In this document: piece by piece, positions 47,494 to 57,052 of the stretch
How positions within the stretch are numbered: the first letter of the stretch is position 1
How the letters are laid out: each line of letters starts with the position of its first letter
Notes under the pieces: generated by a model
The model's input: only the letters and a program-made list of their open reading frames with translations
The model's database searches: none
What the model was told of the DNA's origin: nothing
NCBI RefSeq assembly: GCF_018595685.2
Contig: NZ_CP092334.1
Location: 1,826,001 to 1,890,000, forward strand
Direction of reading: 5' to 3'
Origin: Flavihumibacter rivuli
GTDB lineage: Bacteria > Bacteroidota > Bacteroidia > Chitinophagales > Chitinophagaceae
Length of the DNA stretch: 64,000 nucleotides
Program-made: the position numbers and the translations under genes

Positions 47494-48474
47494 CTACTTT
47501 TTATTAAAGTCCTTAGGCAACTTGTACAACTCCTCCTTAGGCAATGATTTGAAGTATTCGTATGTAACCTTCACCCCCTCTGCCCTGCTCACCTTTGGTT
47601 CCCAGCCCAGCAATTCCTTTGCCCTGGTTATATCGGGCTGGCGTTGCTTGGGATCATCCTGCGGAAGCGGCTTGTAAACGATCTTCTGTGTTGTACCGGT
47701 AAGCTTAATGATCTCCTCGGCAAAGTCCTTAAGGGATATCTCGTCAGGGTTACCCACATTGACCGGATAGGCATAATCACTCATTAGCAAGCGATAAATT
47801 CCTTCGATCAGGTCATCAACATAGCAGAAGGAACGGGTTTGGGAACCGTCCCCGAAAACAGTAAGGTCTTCCCCCCTGAGTGCCTGGCCAATGAAAGCTG
47901 GCAGGGCGCGACCGTCATTCAGGCGCATCCTGGGGCCATAGGTGTTGAATATCCTCACGATCCTTGTCTCTACCCCGTGGTAGGTATGGTAGGCCATGGT
48001 AATGGATTCCATGAATCGCTTGGCCTCGTCATAAACGCCGCGGGGCCCAACAGGGTTTACATTTCCCCAATAATCCTCAGTTTGAGGGTGCACCAATGGG
48101 TCCCCATAAACTTCAGAAGTGGAAGCTACCAGTATCCTTGCCTTTTTAACCTTCGCCAGGCCTAGGCAATTGTGTGTTCCCAAGGCCCCCACCTTAAGGG
48201 TCTGGATGGGTATCTTGAGGTAATCGATGGGGCTGGCCGGTGAAGCAAAATGAAGGATATAGTGCAATTCACCCGGAACATGGATGAATTTGCTGACATC
48301 ATGATGATAGAACTCGAAATGCTCCAGTTTGAACAGGTGTTCGATATTGCGCAAATCACCTGTTATCAGGTTATCCATGCCGATTACATGAAATCCTTCC
48401 TTTATGAAACGATCACATAAATGCGAACCTAAAAATCCGGCAGCACCTGTGATCAATACTCTTTTCCTACTCAT
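47494..48474 (-). CDS. uxs: UDP-glucuronate decarboxylase (UDP-xylose synthase)
   Basis: An SDR-family enzyme of 326 aa that turns UDP-glucuronate into UDP-xylose. Evidence: [13 protein letters not shown] at residue 9, [11 protein letters not shown] near 75, and the diagnostic run [20 protein letters not shown] then [17 protein letters not shown] (Tyr-Lys pair) near 118-155. It directly follows ugd, which supplies its substrate, so the two form a pathway module. Confidence 0.9.
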   Translation of the reverse strand: MSRKRVLITGAAGFLGSHLCDRFIKEGFHVIGMDNLITGDLRNIEHLFKLEHFEFYHHDVSKFIHVPGELHYILHFASPASPIDYLKIPIQTLKVGALGTHNCLGLAKVKKARILVASTSEVYGDPLVHPQTEDYWGNVNPVGPRGVYDEAKRFMESITMAYHTYHGVETRIVRIFNTYGPRMRLNDGRALPAFIGQALRGEDLTVFGDGSQTRSFCYVDDLIEGIYRLLMSDYAYPVNVGNPDEISLKDFAEEIIKLTGTTQKIVYKPLPQDDPKQRQPDITRAKELLGWEPKVSRAEGVKVTYEYFKSLPKEELYKLPKDFNKK

Positions 48475-48485
48475 GGATAAGTTGA

Positions 48486-49802
48486 TTACTTTTTAATTAC
48501 GGGTTTACGGCCAACGCTCTCATAATGGAATCCCAGCTCTGCAATAGCCTCTACATCAAAAAGGTTCCTTCCGTCGAAGATCACCTTATTCTTCAAAGCA
48601 CTTACTATCTTGAGGAAATCAGGGGTCCTGAATTCATTCCATTCAGTAGCGATGATCAGCGCGTCTGCTCCCACCAATGCCTCGTATTGGTTGGCAGCAT
48701 ACTGGATCTTATCGCCCAACAACTCCTTTACATTCTTCATAGCTTCAGGATCAAAAGCAGTAAGGGTGGCACCAGCTTCCAGTAAGGCTTCGATGATGTA
48801 AAGTGCCGGAGCTTCCCTGATATCATCAGTATTGGGTTTGAATGCCAATCCCCATAACGCGAAATGCTTGCCCTTCAGGTCCCCGTTGAAATAATTCAAC
48901 ACTTTAGGCAATAAATGAAGCTTCTGCTTTTCATTAACATCCATTACGGCATTAAGGATCTGGAAATCATAATCTACCTCACTAGATGACTTTACCAGGG
49001 CCTGAACATCCTTGGGAAAACAGGAACCGCCATAACCGATACCTGGGAACAGGAATCTCTTGCCGATCCTGTCATCACTTCCAATTCCTTTCCTGACCAT
49101 ATCAACATCAGCACCAAGCCGCTCACACAACTGGGCGATCTCGTTCATGAAAGAGATCTTGGTGGCAAGGAATGAATTGGCGGCATATTTGGTCAGTTCA
49201 GCTGAACGCTCATCCATGAAGATGACCGGGTTTCCTGAGCGAACAAAAGGACTATAGAGGTCATTCATCAGTTTACGGGCCCGCTCTGAAGTGGTACCCA
49301 CCACAACCCTGTCGGGTTTCATGAAATCATCAACGGCAACTCCTTCGCGCAGGAATTCCGGATTCGAAACCACGTCGAATTCCCCTTTAAAGTTTTTCTC
49401 CACCGCGGCCCTTACCTTTTCTGCTGTACCAACTGGAACAGTACTTTTATCCACCAGCACTTTATAATCTGTCAGCAGCTTGCCGATATCTTCCGCTACT
49501 CCCAATACATATTTTAGGTCAGCCGAACCATCTTCACCGGGAGGAGTAGGCAGTGCCAGGAATACGATAACCGCATCCCTGATACCCTCGGCAAGGTTAG
49601 TAGTAAATTTTAGCCTACCTTCCTTCAGGTTACGCAGGAAGAGCTTTTCAAGCCCGGGTTCATAGATAGTGATCTCCCCATTAGAGAGTTTCTCTACTTT
49701 TCTCGCATCTATATCCACGCAGGTTACTTCATTTCCGGTTTCCGCGAAACATGTACCTGTTACAAGGCCTACATAGCCTGTTCCAACTACTGCAATTTTC
49801 AT
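48486..49802 (-). CDS. ugd: UDP-glucose 6-dehydrogenase
   Basis: It oxidises UDP-glucose to UDP-glucuronate with two NAD+. It is 438 aa with [17 protein letters not shown] at residue 4, [12 protein letters not shown] near 120, [15 protein letters not shown] near 141 and the catalytic cysteine in [16 protein letters not shown] near 253. It is second in the operon, 33 bases after the DegT gene. Confidence 0.95.
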   Translation of the reverse strand: MKIAVVGTGYVGLVTGTCFAETGNEVTCVDIDARKVEKLSNGEITIYEPGLEKLFLRNLKEGRLKFTTNLAEGIRDAVIVFLALPTPPGEDGSADLKYVLGVAEDIGKLLTDYKVLVDKSTVPVGTAEKVRAAVEKNFKGEFDVVSNPEFLREGVAVDDFMKPDRVVVGTTSERARKLMNDLYSPFVRSGNPVIFMDERSAELTKYAANSFLATKISFMNEIAQLCERLGADVDMVRKGIGSDDRIGKRFLFPGIGYGGSCFPKDVQALVKSSSEVDYDFQILNAVMDVNEKQKLHLLPKVLNYFNGDLKGKHFALWGLAFKPNTDDIREAPALYIIEALLEAGATLTAFDPEAMKNVKELLGDKIQYAANQYEALVGADALIIATEWNEFRTPDFLKIVSALKNKVIFDGRNLFDVEAIAELGFHYESVGRKPVIKK

Positions 49803-49835
49803 TTGGTGAAGGAGCTTGGTTTAATGATTGATAAA

Positions 49836-50963
49836 TTATTTGATATACTCAAGAACATTGCCAACAATGTAATTCAGCTGTTCCTCGTCTAATTCGGTAT
49901 GCATGGGCAAAGAGATCACCCTTTCGGTCAGCCAATCGGTGGTCGGCAAATTAAATTCACTACCGCCATATGACTCAAACATCTGCTGACGGTGGGCAGG
50001 AACCGGATAATAGATCATGGAAGGCACCTGCTTATCCGCGAGGTACTGGTTGAGACCATCCCTGTCTACACCTTCCAGGACCAGGGTATATTGGTGAAAT
50101 ACATGTTTATTGTTCTGATCCCTGTATGGTACGGTAATGCGGGGATGGTTCGCAAATGCCTTGTCGTAGAAATCGGCAGCCTTCCTCCTGGCTTCAATAT
50201 AACTGTCCAACAAGGGAAGTTTAACGTTCAATACTGCGGCCTGGATGCTATCCAGACGACTGTTGCATCCAACCAGGTCATGATAATAGCGCTTACTTTG
50301 TCCATGATTGGCGATCATGCGGATCCTGGCAGCCAGTTCATCATCATTGGTGCAAATAGCGCCGCCATCGCCGTAACAACCAAGATTCTTGGAAGGGAAG
50401 AAACTGGTACATCCTATTGTACCAATGGTTCCGGTCTTCTTAACAGCACCATCACTGAAATAAAAGTCGCTTCCTATAGCCTGGGCATTGTCTTCGATCA
50501 CTGGGATAGCATGCTTATTGGCTATAGCCATAATAGCTTCCATGTTTGCAGCCTGACCATAGAGGTGTACAGGCACAATGGCCTTTGTTTTTGGCGTTAT
50601 GGCTTTCTCAAGGGCTGCGGGATCCATACAAAAGGTCTTGGGATCCACATCAACGAAAACAGGTTTCAAACGCAGCAAAGCAACCACTTCCGTTGTTGCT
50701 ATATAGGTAAATGAAGGCGTGATCACTTCATCACCCGGCTGGAGGTCCAGGGCCATCATGGCAATCTGCAGGGCATCTGTTCCATTGGCGCAGGGAATCA
50801 CATGTTTGGAGCCAAGGTAATTGGCCAGGCTAGCAGCAAAATCCTGAACAGCTTTTCCATTGATGAATGCCACACTATCCAAAACCGCATGTATCGCTGC
50901 ATCCACTTCAGGCTTGATCTTGAGATACTGCTGTTTGAGGTCTACCATCTGTATCGGCCGCAT
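49836..50963 (-). CDS. DegT/DnrJ/EryC1/StrS-family sugar aminotransferase
   Basis: A PLP enzyme (375 aa) that adds an amino group to a keto-sugar nucleotide. It has NGTDALQIAMMAL near residue 60, PVIEDNAQAIGSDF near 153 with the PLP aspartate, and the Schiff-base lysine in TSFFPSKNLGCYGDGGAI near 190. It resembles WbpE-type enzymes that act on 3-keto uronic acids, which would suit the TviB-like dehydrogenase in the same operon; that match is an inference. It is the first gene of the operon. Confidence 0.88.
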   Translation of the reverse strand: MRPIQMVDLKQQYLKIKPEVDAAIHAVLDSVAFINGKAVQDFAASLANYLGSKHVIPCANGTDALQIAMMALDLQPGDEVITPSFTYIATTEVVALLRLKPVFVDVDPKTFCMDPAALEKAITPKTKAIVPVHLYGQAANMEAIMAIANKHAIPVIEDNAQAIGSDFYFSDGAVKKTGTIGTIGCTSFFPSKNLGCYGDGGAICTNDDELAARIRMIANHGQSKRYYHDLVGCNSRLDSIQAAVLNVKLPLLDSYIEARRKAADFYDKAFANHPRITVPYRDQNNKHVFHQYTLVLEGVDRDGLNQYLADKQVPSMIYYPVPAHRQQMFESYGGSEFNLPTTDWLTERVISLPMHTELDEEQLNYIVGNVLEYIK

Positions 50964-50993
50964 AAACTTCTTTACTTATTTTAAAAATGGCCA

Positions 50994-51001
50994 CAAAAAT
51001 A
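50994..51001 (-). promoter_or_regulatory. Candidate -7 box of the nucleotide-sugar operon
   Basis: TATTTTTG on the minus strand lies about 30 bases before the DegT aminotransferase ATG. No good upstream element was found. Confidence 0.45.
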
Positions 51002-51032
51002 GCAAAATATAGGTAGGGTAAAACTTTGATTT

Positions 51033-51040
51033 TAGCTTTG
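51033..51040 (+). promoter_or_regulatory. Candidate -7 box of the Kdo transferase gene
   Basis: TAGCTTTG in the context TTTAGCTTTGCC, the same as before tyrS. It lies 21 bases before the GTG start and helps to rule out the earlier TTG at 51026. Confidence 0.55.
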
Positions 51041-51061
51041 CCAATCCTTAAATTCCAGATC

Positions 51062-52330
51062 GTGAGCCTCTTATTATATAATATTTTCCTGATTTTGTAC
51101 CGGGCCTTGCTTGGCCTGATTGCCCCATGGAACAGCAAGGCGAGGCGATGGATCATTGGACGGAAAGACCTGTTTTCCAGCCTGGTGAAGGCATTCAGGG
51201 AAAACCAGGAACCGGTAATATGGATGCACCTCGCCTCACTGGGGGAATTTGAACAGGGGCGCCCACTCCTGGAAAAAATAAAAGTAGCCCATCCGGAATG
51301 CCGTATCCTTCTTACCTTCTTCTCCCCTTCCGGCTATGAGGCAGCCAGGGGATATAATGGGGCGGATTACATTTTTTACCTCCCAATGGACTCCCCACAA
51401 TCGGCCAGGAAATTCCTGGATATTGTACAACCGAAAATGGTGATCTGGGTAAAATATGAATTCTGGTACTACTTCCTTACCCAGATGCAAAAACGAAAAA
51501 TCCCGGTAATACTGGTTTCCGGTATTTTCCGGGATAGCCAACCATTCTTCAAATGGTATGGCAACCTTCACCGGCATATGCTGCATTGCTTTCATCACCT
51601 TTTCGTACAAAATGACACCTCGGTTGACCTACTGGCAACAGCCGGAATAACGCAGGTGACCCTGGCGGGGGATACCCGGTACGACAGGGTTATTGAAATC
51701 GCTGAAAAATTCTTACCGATTGCACCTATTGAAAGATTCATTGGCAGCAGCAGGGTAATTGTAGCGGGAAGTACATGGCCGGAGGACGAGGAGGAGCTCG
51801 ACCACTATGCCAATACCCATCCGGGACTTAAATTTATCATTGCCCCTCACGAGTTGTCTGATGCGCATTTAAAAGAAATAGAACAACTATTCCGCCATAC
51901 CATCAGGTACTCCCAATGGTTGGACCTTCCGGAAGAAGAAAAGCTAAAACTCAACGGGAAGAATGTTCTTATAATCGATAATATCGGGATGCTGTCGAGG
52001 CTATACCATTATGCCACTATCGCTTTTGTGGGCGGGGGATTCGGGGAGGATGGCATCCACAATATTCTGGAAGCTGCAGTCTACGGTAAACCTGTGGTTT
52101 TCGGCCCGGTTTACGATAAATATGCGGAAGCTATTGGCCTGGTTGAAAAGGGGGGCGCTTTCCCTGTTGGCAATGCATTGGAACTGGAAAGGAAAATTGA
52201 TCAATTGCTTACTGATCCTGCTTTTTACGAAGAAGCATCCGGCATTGCCAGGGAATTTGTCTGGAAAAACCAGGGGGCCAGCAAGATCATCCTCGATCAC
52301 ATTGAAGCAAACCGCCTCCTGACCAATTGA
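51062..52330 (+). CDS. waaA: 3-deoxy-D-manno-octulosonic acid (Kdo) transferase
   Basis: WaaA/KdtA adds Kdo to lipid IVA at the inner face of the inner membrane. It is 422 aa from a GTG at 51062 with an N-terminal membrane anchor (SLLLYNIFLILYRALLGL). GT30 motifs are WMHLASLGEFEQGRPLL near residue 48 (catalytic Glu) and FVGGGFGEDGIHNILEAAVYG then KPVVFGP near 320-350. It is divergent from the nucleotide-sugar operon, consistent with a surface-glycan locus. Its 3' end overlaps the convergent hypothetical gene by 34 bases. Confidence 0.92.
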   Translation: MSLLLYNIFLILYRALLGLIAPWNSKARRWIIGRKDLFSSLVKAFRENQEPVIWMHLASLGEFEQGRPLLEKIKVAHPECRILLTFFSPSGYEAARGYNGADYIFYLPMDSPQSARKFLDIVQPKMVIWVKYEFWYYFLTQMQKRKIPVILVSGIFRDSQPFFKWYGNLHRHMLHCFHHLFVQNDTSVDLLATAGITQVTLAGDTRYDRVIEIAEKFLPIAPIERFIGSSRVIVAGSTWPEDEEELDHYANTHPGLKFIIAPHELSDAHLKEIEQLFRHTIRYSQWLDLPEEEKLKLNGKNVLIIDNIGMLSRLYHYATIAFVGGGFGEDGIHNILEAAVYGKPVVFGPVYDKYAEAIGLVEKGGAFPVGNALELERKIDQLLTDPAFYEEASGIAREFVWKNQGASKIILDHIEANRLLTN

Positions 52331-53004
52331 CGGAAATGACGGACACTTTCCTTCGTATCGTCCCAGCCCAATTTCAGGATAAGTTCCCTTTGCATCCAAA
52401 ACTCAGCCTCCTGCAGGACATTAAAGGAGTTAATGGTCTTGATGCTGCGCTCATACATTACTTCATCGCCACGGAAAAGCTCATTCACAAATACAAACCG
52501 GTCATTGATGCCAATGGCCTTGCGCAGATCGTTAATGGGTTCCCGGTTGATCACTTCTGCCACCTCTACGGTATTTACTTTTAGCCTTTCGTTGAGAGAG
52601 GCAGATTGCTGCTGGCTGATCACTTCATTCAACTCGCGGATCTCTTTCTGGTGGGCAAGTGTCGGGATCTCCTGCATAAGGGTATGCAGCCAATCCTGTT
52701 GAGGCTCTTGTGCAGGAATATGCTGTGTAGGTTCAGGTTCAGGGGCTTCCTGGTGGGGAACAGGCTCCTGTACATTACGTTCAGGCAAATGGGATGGATT
52801 TGGTAAAACAACCGCTACTTTTGCAGACCCGGTACGGTTGGAAGGGATGGATTGTACGGCAAGCAATTCTGTTTGTAACAATTGGAGGGTTACCAGCAAG
52901 GCCGAAGCATCGGCTTGCTGATCAAGTTGTTCCTGCAACTTGTTAACCAGGGCTCTTACTCTTTCCATACGATATGGTACTTTTGGGTTAGTATTGGATT
53001 TCAT
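52297..53004 (-). CDS. Conserved-looking hypothetical protein with a Pro/Glu/Gln-rich linker
   Basis: 235 aa from the ATG at 53004 ([20 protein letters not shown]); an ATG four codons earlier is possible. Three parts are visible: an N-terminal helical segment (about 10-50, [20 protein letters not shown]), a low-complexity [16 protein letters not shown] linker (about 75-105), and a C-terminal helical domain with [20 protein letters not shown] and [16 protein letters not shown]. No signal peptide or membrane helix. The DRFxFxNELFxGD motif recurs in uncharacterised Bacteroidetes proteins as far as I recall. Function unknown. It is divergent from tdk, 39 bases away. Confidence 0.7.
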   Translation of the reverse strand: MKSNTNPKVPYRMERVRALVNKLQEQLDQQADASALLVTLQLLQTELLAVQSIPSNRTGSAKVAVVLPNPSHLPERNVQEPVPHQEAPEPEPTQHIPAQEPQQDWLHTLMQEIPTLAHQKEIRELNEVISQQQSASLNERLKVNTVEVAEVINREPINDLRKAIGINDRFVFVNELFRGDEVMYERSIKTINSFNVLQEAEFWMQRELILKLGWDDTKESVRHFRQLVRRRFASM

Positions 53005-53043
53005 AAAGTTATACAATTTTGTACCCTTTTTAATAACATTTAC

Positions 53044-53625
53044 ATGTTTATTGAACCAAATCTTTCAGGAGAACGCCGGGGGTGGATAGAGGTTATCTGC
53101 GGATCCATGTTCTCGGGCAAGACCGAGGAATTGATCCGAAGGTTGAAAAGGGCGCGGATTGCCAATTTACGGGTCGAAATATTCAAACCTGCTATTGATG
53201 TACGCTATGATGAGCAGAATATTGTGTCCCATGACGAAAACGCTATCCAATCCACCCCTATTGACAATTCCCAAACCATTCTCCTGTTAGCCAGTGAGGT
53301 GGATGTAGTTGGCATAGACGAGGCCCAGTTCTTTGACGACCAGCTCCCTGAAGTGTGCGACCAATTGGCGCTCAGGGGAATCAGGGTGATCGTTGCGGGA
53401 CTCGACATGGACTACAAGGGCAAGCCTTTTGGACAAATGCCCTTCCTACTGGCCAAAGCAGATTATATCACCAAGTTGCATGCCATCTGTGTGAAATGTG
53501 GAAATATTGCCAACTATAGCTACCGCACCGTTTTGAAGGATGGGCAGGTATTGCTGGGTGAAAAAGAGTCCTATGAGCCTCGTTGCCGGACCTGCTACCA
53601 TGAAAATGAACCAGATAGACCTTAG
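53044..53625 (+). CDS. tdk: Thymidine kinase
   Basis: It salvages thymidine to dTMP. It is 193 aa from the ATG at 53044; the open frame upstream runs into the divergent gene and is not coding. The P-loop is [15 protein letters not shown] near residue 17, the Walker-B-like segment is [11 protein letters not shown] near 88, and the structural zinc site is formed by CVKC and CRTC. It is the normal size for the type II enzyme. Confidence 0.95.
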   Translation: MFIEPNLSGERRGWIEVICGSMFSGKTEELIRRLKRARIANLRVEIFKPAIDVRYDEQNIVSHDENAIQSTPIDNSQTILLLASEVDVVGIDEAQFFDDQLPEVCDQLALRGIRVIVAGLDMDYKGKPFGQMPFLLAKADYITKLHAICVKCGNIANYSYRTVLKDGQVLLGEKESYEPRCRTCYHENEPDRP

Positions 53626-53649
53626 AACCATACCTAAAAAGTACCGGAT

Positions 53650-54300
53650 TTGAAGCATGTAATAGCCTTGTTAAAAAAAGACCTGTTGCTGGAATTACGC
53701 CAGCAATACACCTTTTATGGCATCATCCTCTATGTGGCCAGCACCATCTTTGTGCTTTACCTCGCCATGGGTCAACCGGAAGACCAGGTCTGGAATGGCC
53801 TTTTTTGGATGATCCAGCTATTTGTATGCGTGAATGCCGTTGCCAAGAGCTTCTTACAGGAAAGCAGGGGACGCATGCTGTATTTTTATACTATAGCCGG
53901 CCCAAGGGATTTCATTTTGGCAAAACTGATTTTCAATATCGTTTTGATGGGATTGCTCAGCTTAGTGGGCTGGTTATTGTTCAGCCTGTTACTTGGCAAC
54001 CCTGTTTCCAACGGATTGAAGTTCATGGGTATAGCAGTTTTGGGCGGTACTGGCTTAAGCCTCGTTTTTACGTTCCTTTCAGCAATTGCCGCAAGGGCCC
54101 AGCAAAATGCAGCTCTGATGGCCATTCTTGGCTTTCCCCTGATCATTCCCCAGTTATTGCTCACCATGAAACTAGCCAATACTGCCTTTAGCCAGGTCAT
54201 CCTGGATAGTTTGGGCATGATCGTCCTTTTATTACTGGGCCTGGATATTATGGTTATGGCACTTGCCATCATCCTTTTCCCATTCCTCTGGAAGGACTAG
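53650..54300 (+). CDS. ccmB: Heme exporter subunit CcmB
   Basis: A 216-aa inner-membrane protein with six helices, starting at TTG. FLQESRGRMLYFYTIAGPRDFILAKLIFN near residues 58-86 is the typical CcmB loop. It is the membrane part of the ABC transporter CcmAB, which drives heme release from holo-CcmE. ccmA is not adjacent and must lie elsewhere if the system is complete. Confidence 0.88.
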   Translation: MKHVIALLKKDLLLELRQQYTFYGIILYVASTIFVLYLAMGQPEDQVWNGLFWMIQLFVCVNAVAKSFLQESRGRMLYFYTIAGPRDFILAKLIFNIVLMGLLSLVGWLLFSLLLGNPVSNGLKFMGIAVLGGTGLSLVFTFLSAIAARAQQNAALMAILGFPLIIPQLLLTMKLANTAFSQVILDSLGMIVLLLLGLDIMVMALAIILFPFLWKD

Positions 54301-54590
54301 CCCACGGGTCAGCATTTCAACCCTAGTATTATTACCTGGTAAAGCCTGGACCTGAATATTTTATAATAATAACCTTCATTCTTTTCGGGAGATTCAGGGG
54401 GAGAGCAGGTAAATTCAAAAAAATCAAGGGATAGCCAGTCTATCTTATCTTTTAACAAATCCATTGGAAACCAATAAGGCCAGACTGTCTTTGAGAACAG
54501 TTTTCCCCTAATTTTGCCCCACTTATTCGGCCTCCGGGAGCTTGCTATCATTCTTTCACCTGACCGGGGCCCTGAACTATAATTATTCGT
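54301..54590. other. Noncoding gap between ccmB and ccmC
   Basis: 290 bases without a convincing gene. TAATTTTG at 54509-54516 matches the -7 consensus and TTTG lies only 15 nt upstream (54490-54493), so it is an imperfect promoter candidate for ccmC-ccmD. No terminator is obvious. Confidence 0.45.
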
Positions 54591-55259
54591 ATGCGCCTAT
54601 CGTGGTGGAAAATATTGTGTATCCTCCTCCTGTTCGTGATCTCAATAGCAGGTTTCCTGGGGGGAGTACCGGCCAAGCCCATCCTTAATGAAACCATAAG
54701 GAATCTCTATTTCCATGTCGCCATGTGGTTTGGCATGATGATATTCTTTATCGTTTCCGTAGTGAACTCAGTTAAATACCTGAGGGGCGGCAATCCAAGA
54801 CATGACCTGATGGCGGTAGAATATGCCAACACAGGAATCCTGTTTGGCCTCCTGGGCCTGCTGACCGGAATGATATGGGCCAATTACACCTGGGGAAAGC
54901 CCTGGAGCAATGACCCCAAGCAGCTCGGGGCGGCAATTGCCATCTTGATCTATTTTGCTTACCTAGTGCTCAGGAACTCCATGGTAGACATCGATAAACG
55001 AGCAAAAATCGGAGCGGTATACAATATTTTCGCGTTTGCCATGTTATTCCCCACGATCTGGATCATTCCAAGGTTAGTGGAAAGCCTGCACCCAGGGGGC
55101 ATGGGCAACCCAGCACTCAACACCAATGATATTGACAGCAGGATGCGGATGCTGTTTTGGCCTGTGGCCGTTCCGGGCTGGACCCTCCTCGGGGTTTGGA
55201 TAACATCACTCCGAATCAGGCTCAGAACCATTGAAGAACAAAAACTGAATCATGCATAA
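54591..55259 (+). CDS. ccmC: Cytochrome c biogenesis protein CcmC/CcsA family
   Basis: A 222-aa membrane protein with six helices. It has periplasmic histidines in NLYFHVAMWFGM and VESLHPGG, and a tryptophan-rich heme-handling segment GMIWANYTWGKPWSNDPK near residue 95. CcmC delivers heme to CcmE. It overlaps the next gene by eight bases. Confidence 0.9.
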   Translation: MRLSWWKILCILLLFVISIAGFLGGVPAKPILNETIRNLYFHVAMWFGMMIFFIVSVVNSVKYLRGGNPRHDLMAVEYANTGILFGLLGLLTGMIWANYTWGKPWSNDPKQLGAAIAILIYFAYLVLRNSMVDIDKRAKIGAVYNIFAFAMLFPTIWIIPRLVESLHPGGMGNPALNTNDIDSRMRMLFWPVAVPGWTLLGVWITSLRIRLRTIEEQKLNHA

Positions 55260-55482
55260 GATGATCTCCCGTATAAGCGCATTGCTATTGTTGGTCCTGT
55301 TTAGCCTGAACCTGGCTGCCCAGCAAACCATGCCGGATGAGCCTGTTCAAATGGCTGATGGATTGCGCTCTAATGGCAAAATATACGTGGTGGTAGCCGT
55401 AGTTGTAACCATCCTTGCCGGCGTAGTAGCCTACCTGGTCAGCATTGACCGAAAGATCAGCAAAATGGAAAAGGATAAGTGA
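55252..55482 (+). CDS. CcmD-like small membrane protein
   Basis: 76 aa. An N-terminal hydrophobic signal or anchor ends LNLAAQQ (about residue 25). A single helix at 43-62 (IYVVVAVVVTILAGVVAYLV) and a charged tail DRKISKMEKDK follow. Size, topology and the overlap with ccmC match the CcmD-family proteins of Bacteroidetes, which tie CcmC to the CcmAB transporter. Confidence 0.75.
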   Translation: MHKMISRISALLLLVLFSLNLAAQQTMPDEPVQMADGLRSNGKIYVVVAVVVTILAGVVAYLVSIDRKISKMEKDK

Positions 55483-55541
55483 TCCCCTCCTTCCGTCAAC
55501 GATTGAAATACCATATAAAACAACGTTCTAAAAACTAAATC

Positions 55542-56960
55542 ATGTCAGCACATCAAGAGTACAGCTTCTTTGGAGCAGTGGAAAAGAGCTTTGACAAAGC
55601 GGCACAATTCACCAACTGGGATCCAGGAATCCTGGAGCAGATCAAGCAGTGCAACTCTGTGTATCGTATGCACTTCCCTGTAAAAATCGGCGATAAGATC
55701 GAAGTTATTAAGGCTTATAGGGTACAACACTCCCATCACAAAACACCTTGTAAGGGTGGTATCCGTTTTGCCACTTCCGTAAACCTTGACGAAGTGATGG
55801 CGCTTGCGGCTTTGATGACCTACAAGTGCGCTATCGTAAACGTTCCATTCGGTGGTGCAAAAGGCGGTATCAGTATCGATCCTAAGAAGTATACCCCATA
55901 TGAATTGGAGAAGATCACACGTCGTTATACCCACGAATTGATCAAGAAGAACTTCATCGGACCCGGTACTGATGTTCCTGCGCCTGACTATGGAACAGGT
56001 GAACGTGAAATGGCCTGGATCCTCGATACTTATATGAGTATGAAACCAGGTGAGGTTGACGCATTGGGTTGCGTTACCGGCAAGCCTGTTACCCAGGGTG
56101 GTGTTCGCGGTCGCCGTGAAGCAACCGGCCTTGGTGTTTTCTACGGTATCCGTGAGGTTTGTAACATGACAGATGTGATGGAGCGCCTTGGTCTTTCTGT
56201 TGGTATTGCTGGCAAGACCGTAGTTGTTCAGGGTCTGGGCAACGTGGGTTACCATGCTGCCAAGTTCTTCCGCGAAGGCGGCGCCAAAGTGATCGCCATT
56301 GCAGAATATGAAGGTGCGATCATGAACCCTGCAGGATTGAATGAAGAAGAGGTTTTCCAGCACCGTAAGAAAACAGGCTCTATCCTGAACTTCCCTGGTG
56401 CAACCAATATCACCAATTCCAACGAAGCACTGGAACTGGATTGCGAGATCCTTATCCCGGCTGCCCTCGAAAACGTGATCAATGGCGACAATGCACCCCG
56501 CATCAAGGCAAAGATCATTGGTGAAGCAGCGAACGGACCGCTTACCCCAGAAGCTGATGAAGTATTTGCCTCTAAAGGAATACTCGTTGTGCCAGATATG
56601 TACCTGAATGCAGGTGGTGTAACCGTTTCTTACTTCGAGTGGTTGAAGAACCTGAGCCACGTTCGTTATGGTCGTTTGGAAAAGCGTTTTACCGAGAACC
56701 AGAACAAGAACATCATCAGCCAGATCGAATCACTGACCGGCAAGAGAGTGAATGAAGCCGAAAAGATGGTGATCGAACATGGTCCTGATGAAGTAGACCT
56801 GGTATACAGTGGCCTGGAAGAAACCATGATCACTGCTACCCGAGAGATCATGGATTGCTGGAAGAAGAATCCTTCCATTCCTGATATGCGTACCGCTGCT
56901 TATGTTGTTGCGATCAATAAGGTTGCTACCAGCTACGCAGAACTGGGTATCTTCCCCTAA
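55542..56960 (+). CDS. gdhA: Glutamate dehydrogenase (Glu/Leu/Phe/Val dehydrogenase family)
   Basis: It interconverts glutamate and 2-oxoglutarate plus ammonia. The 472 aa include [16 protein letters not shown] with the substrate Lys71, [13 protein letters not shown] with catalytic Lys107, [14 protein letters not shown] near 146, and a nucleotide-binding [15 protein letters not shown] near 228. Codon use is strongly biased, suggesting high expression. It complements the GS-GOGAT route represented by gltD at the left end. A clear terminator follows. Confidence 0.95.
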   Translation: MSAHQEYSFFGAVEKSFDKAAQFTNWDPGILEQIKQCNSVYRMHFPVKIGDKIEVIKAYRVQHSHHKTPCKGGIRFATSVNLDEVMALAALMTYKCAIVNVPFGGAKGGISIDPKKYTPYELEKITRRYTHELIKKNFIGPGTDVPAPDYGTGEREMAWILDTYMSMKPGEVDALGCVTGKPVTQGGVRGRREATGLGVFYGIREVCNMTDVMERLGLSVGIAGKTVVVQGLGNVGYHAAKFFREGGAKVIAIAEYEGAIMNPAGLNEEEVFQHRKKTGSILNFPGATNITNSNEALELDCEILIPAALENVINGDNAPRIKAKIIGEAANGPLTPEADEVFASKGILVVPDMYLNAGGVTVSYFEWLKNLSHVRYGRLEKRFTENQNKNIISQIESLTGKRVNEAEKMVIEHGPDEVDLVYSGLEETMITATREIMDCWKKNPSIPDMRTAAYVVAINKVATSYAELGIFP

Positions 56961-56981
56961 CAGGAACAACCTATATACCTT

Positions 56982-57015
56982 CAAGACCCTCCCTGGTGGA
57001 GGGTCTTGTTATTTT
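56982..57015 (+). terminator. Terminator after glutamate dehydrogenase
   Basis: An 11-bp stem CAAGACCCTCC/GGAGGGTCTTG with a 5-nt loop is followed by TTATTTT. Confidence 0.9.
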
Positions 57016-57052
57016 CGGGACCATGCAGCGTGTACAGTAACATCAGTCCGGG

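Noticed and set aside
43689..50963. Horizontally acquired polysaccharide island
   Set aside because: No mobility genes, attachment-site repeats or obvious composition shift are seen; the genes are broadly distributed housekeeping-type sugar enzymes.
52882..53043. Upstream extension of tdk
   Set aside because: It overlaps the divergent hypothetical gene and has no family similarity; the TK fold starts after the ATG at 53044.
54309..54551. 80-codon minus-strand frame between ccmB and ccmC
   Set aside because: The composition is poor, no family is recognisable and there is no start context. It is treated as noncoding.
55545..56660. 371-codon open frame antisense to glutamate dehydrogenase
   Set aside because: The sense gene has every GDH motif. 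Strong codon bias in highly expressed genes lowers stop frequency on the opposite strand; the antisense translation has no family-like pattern.
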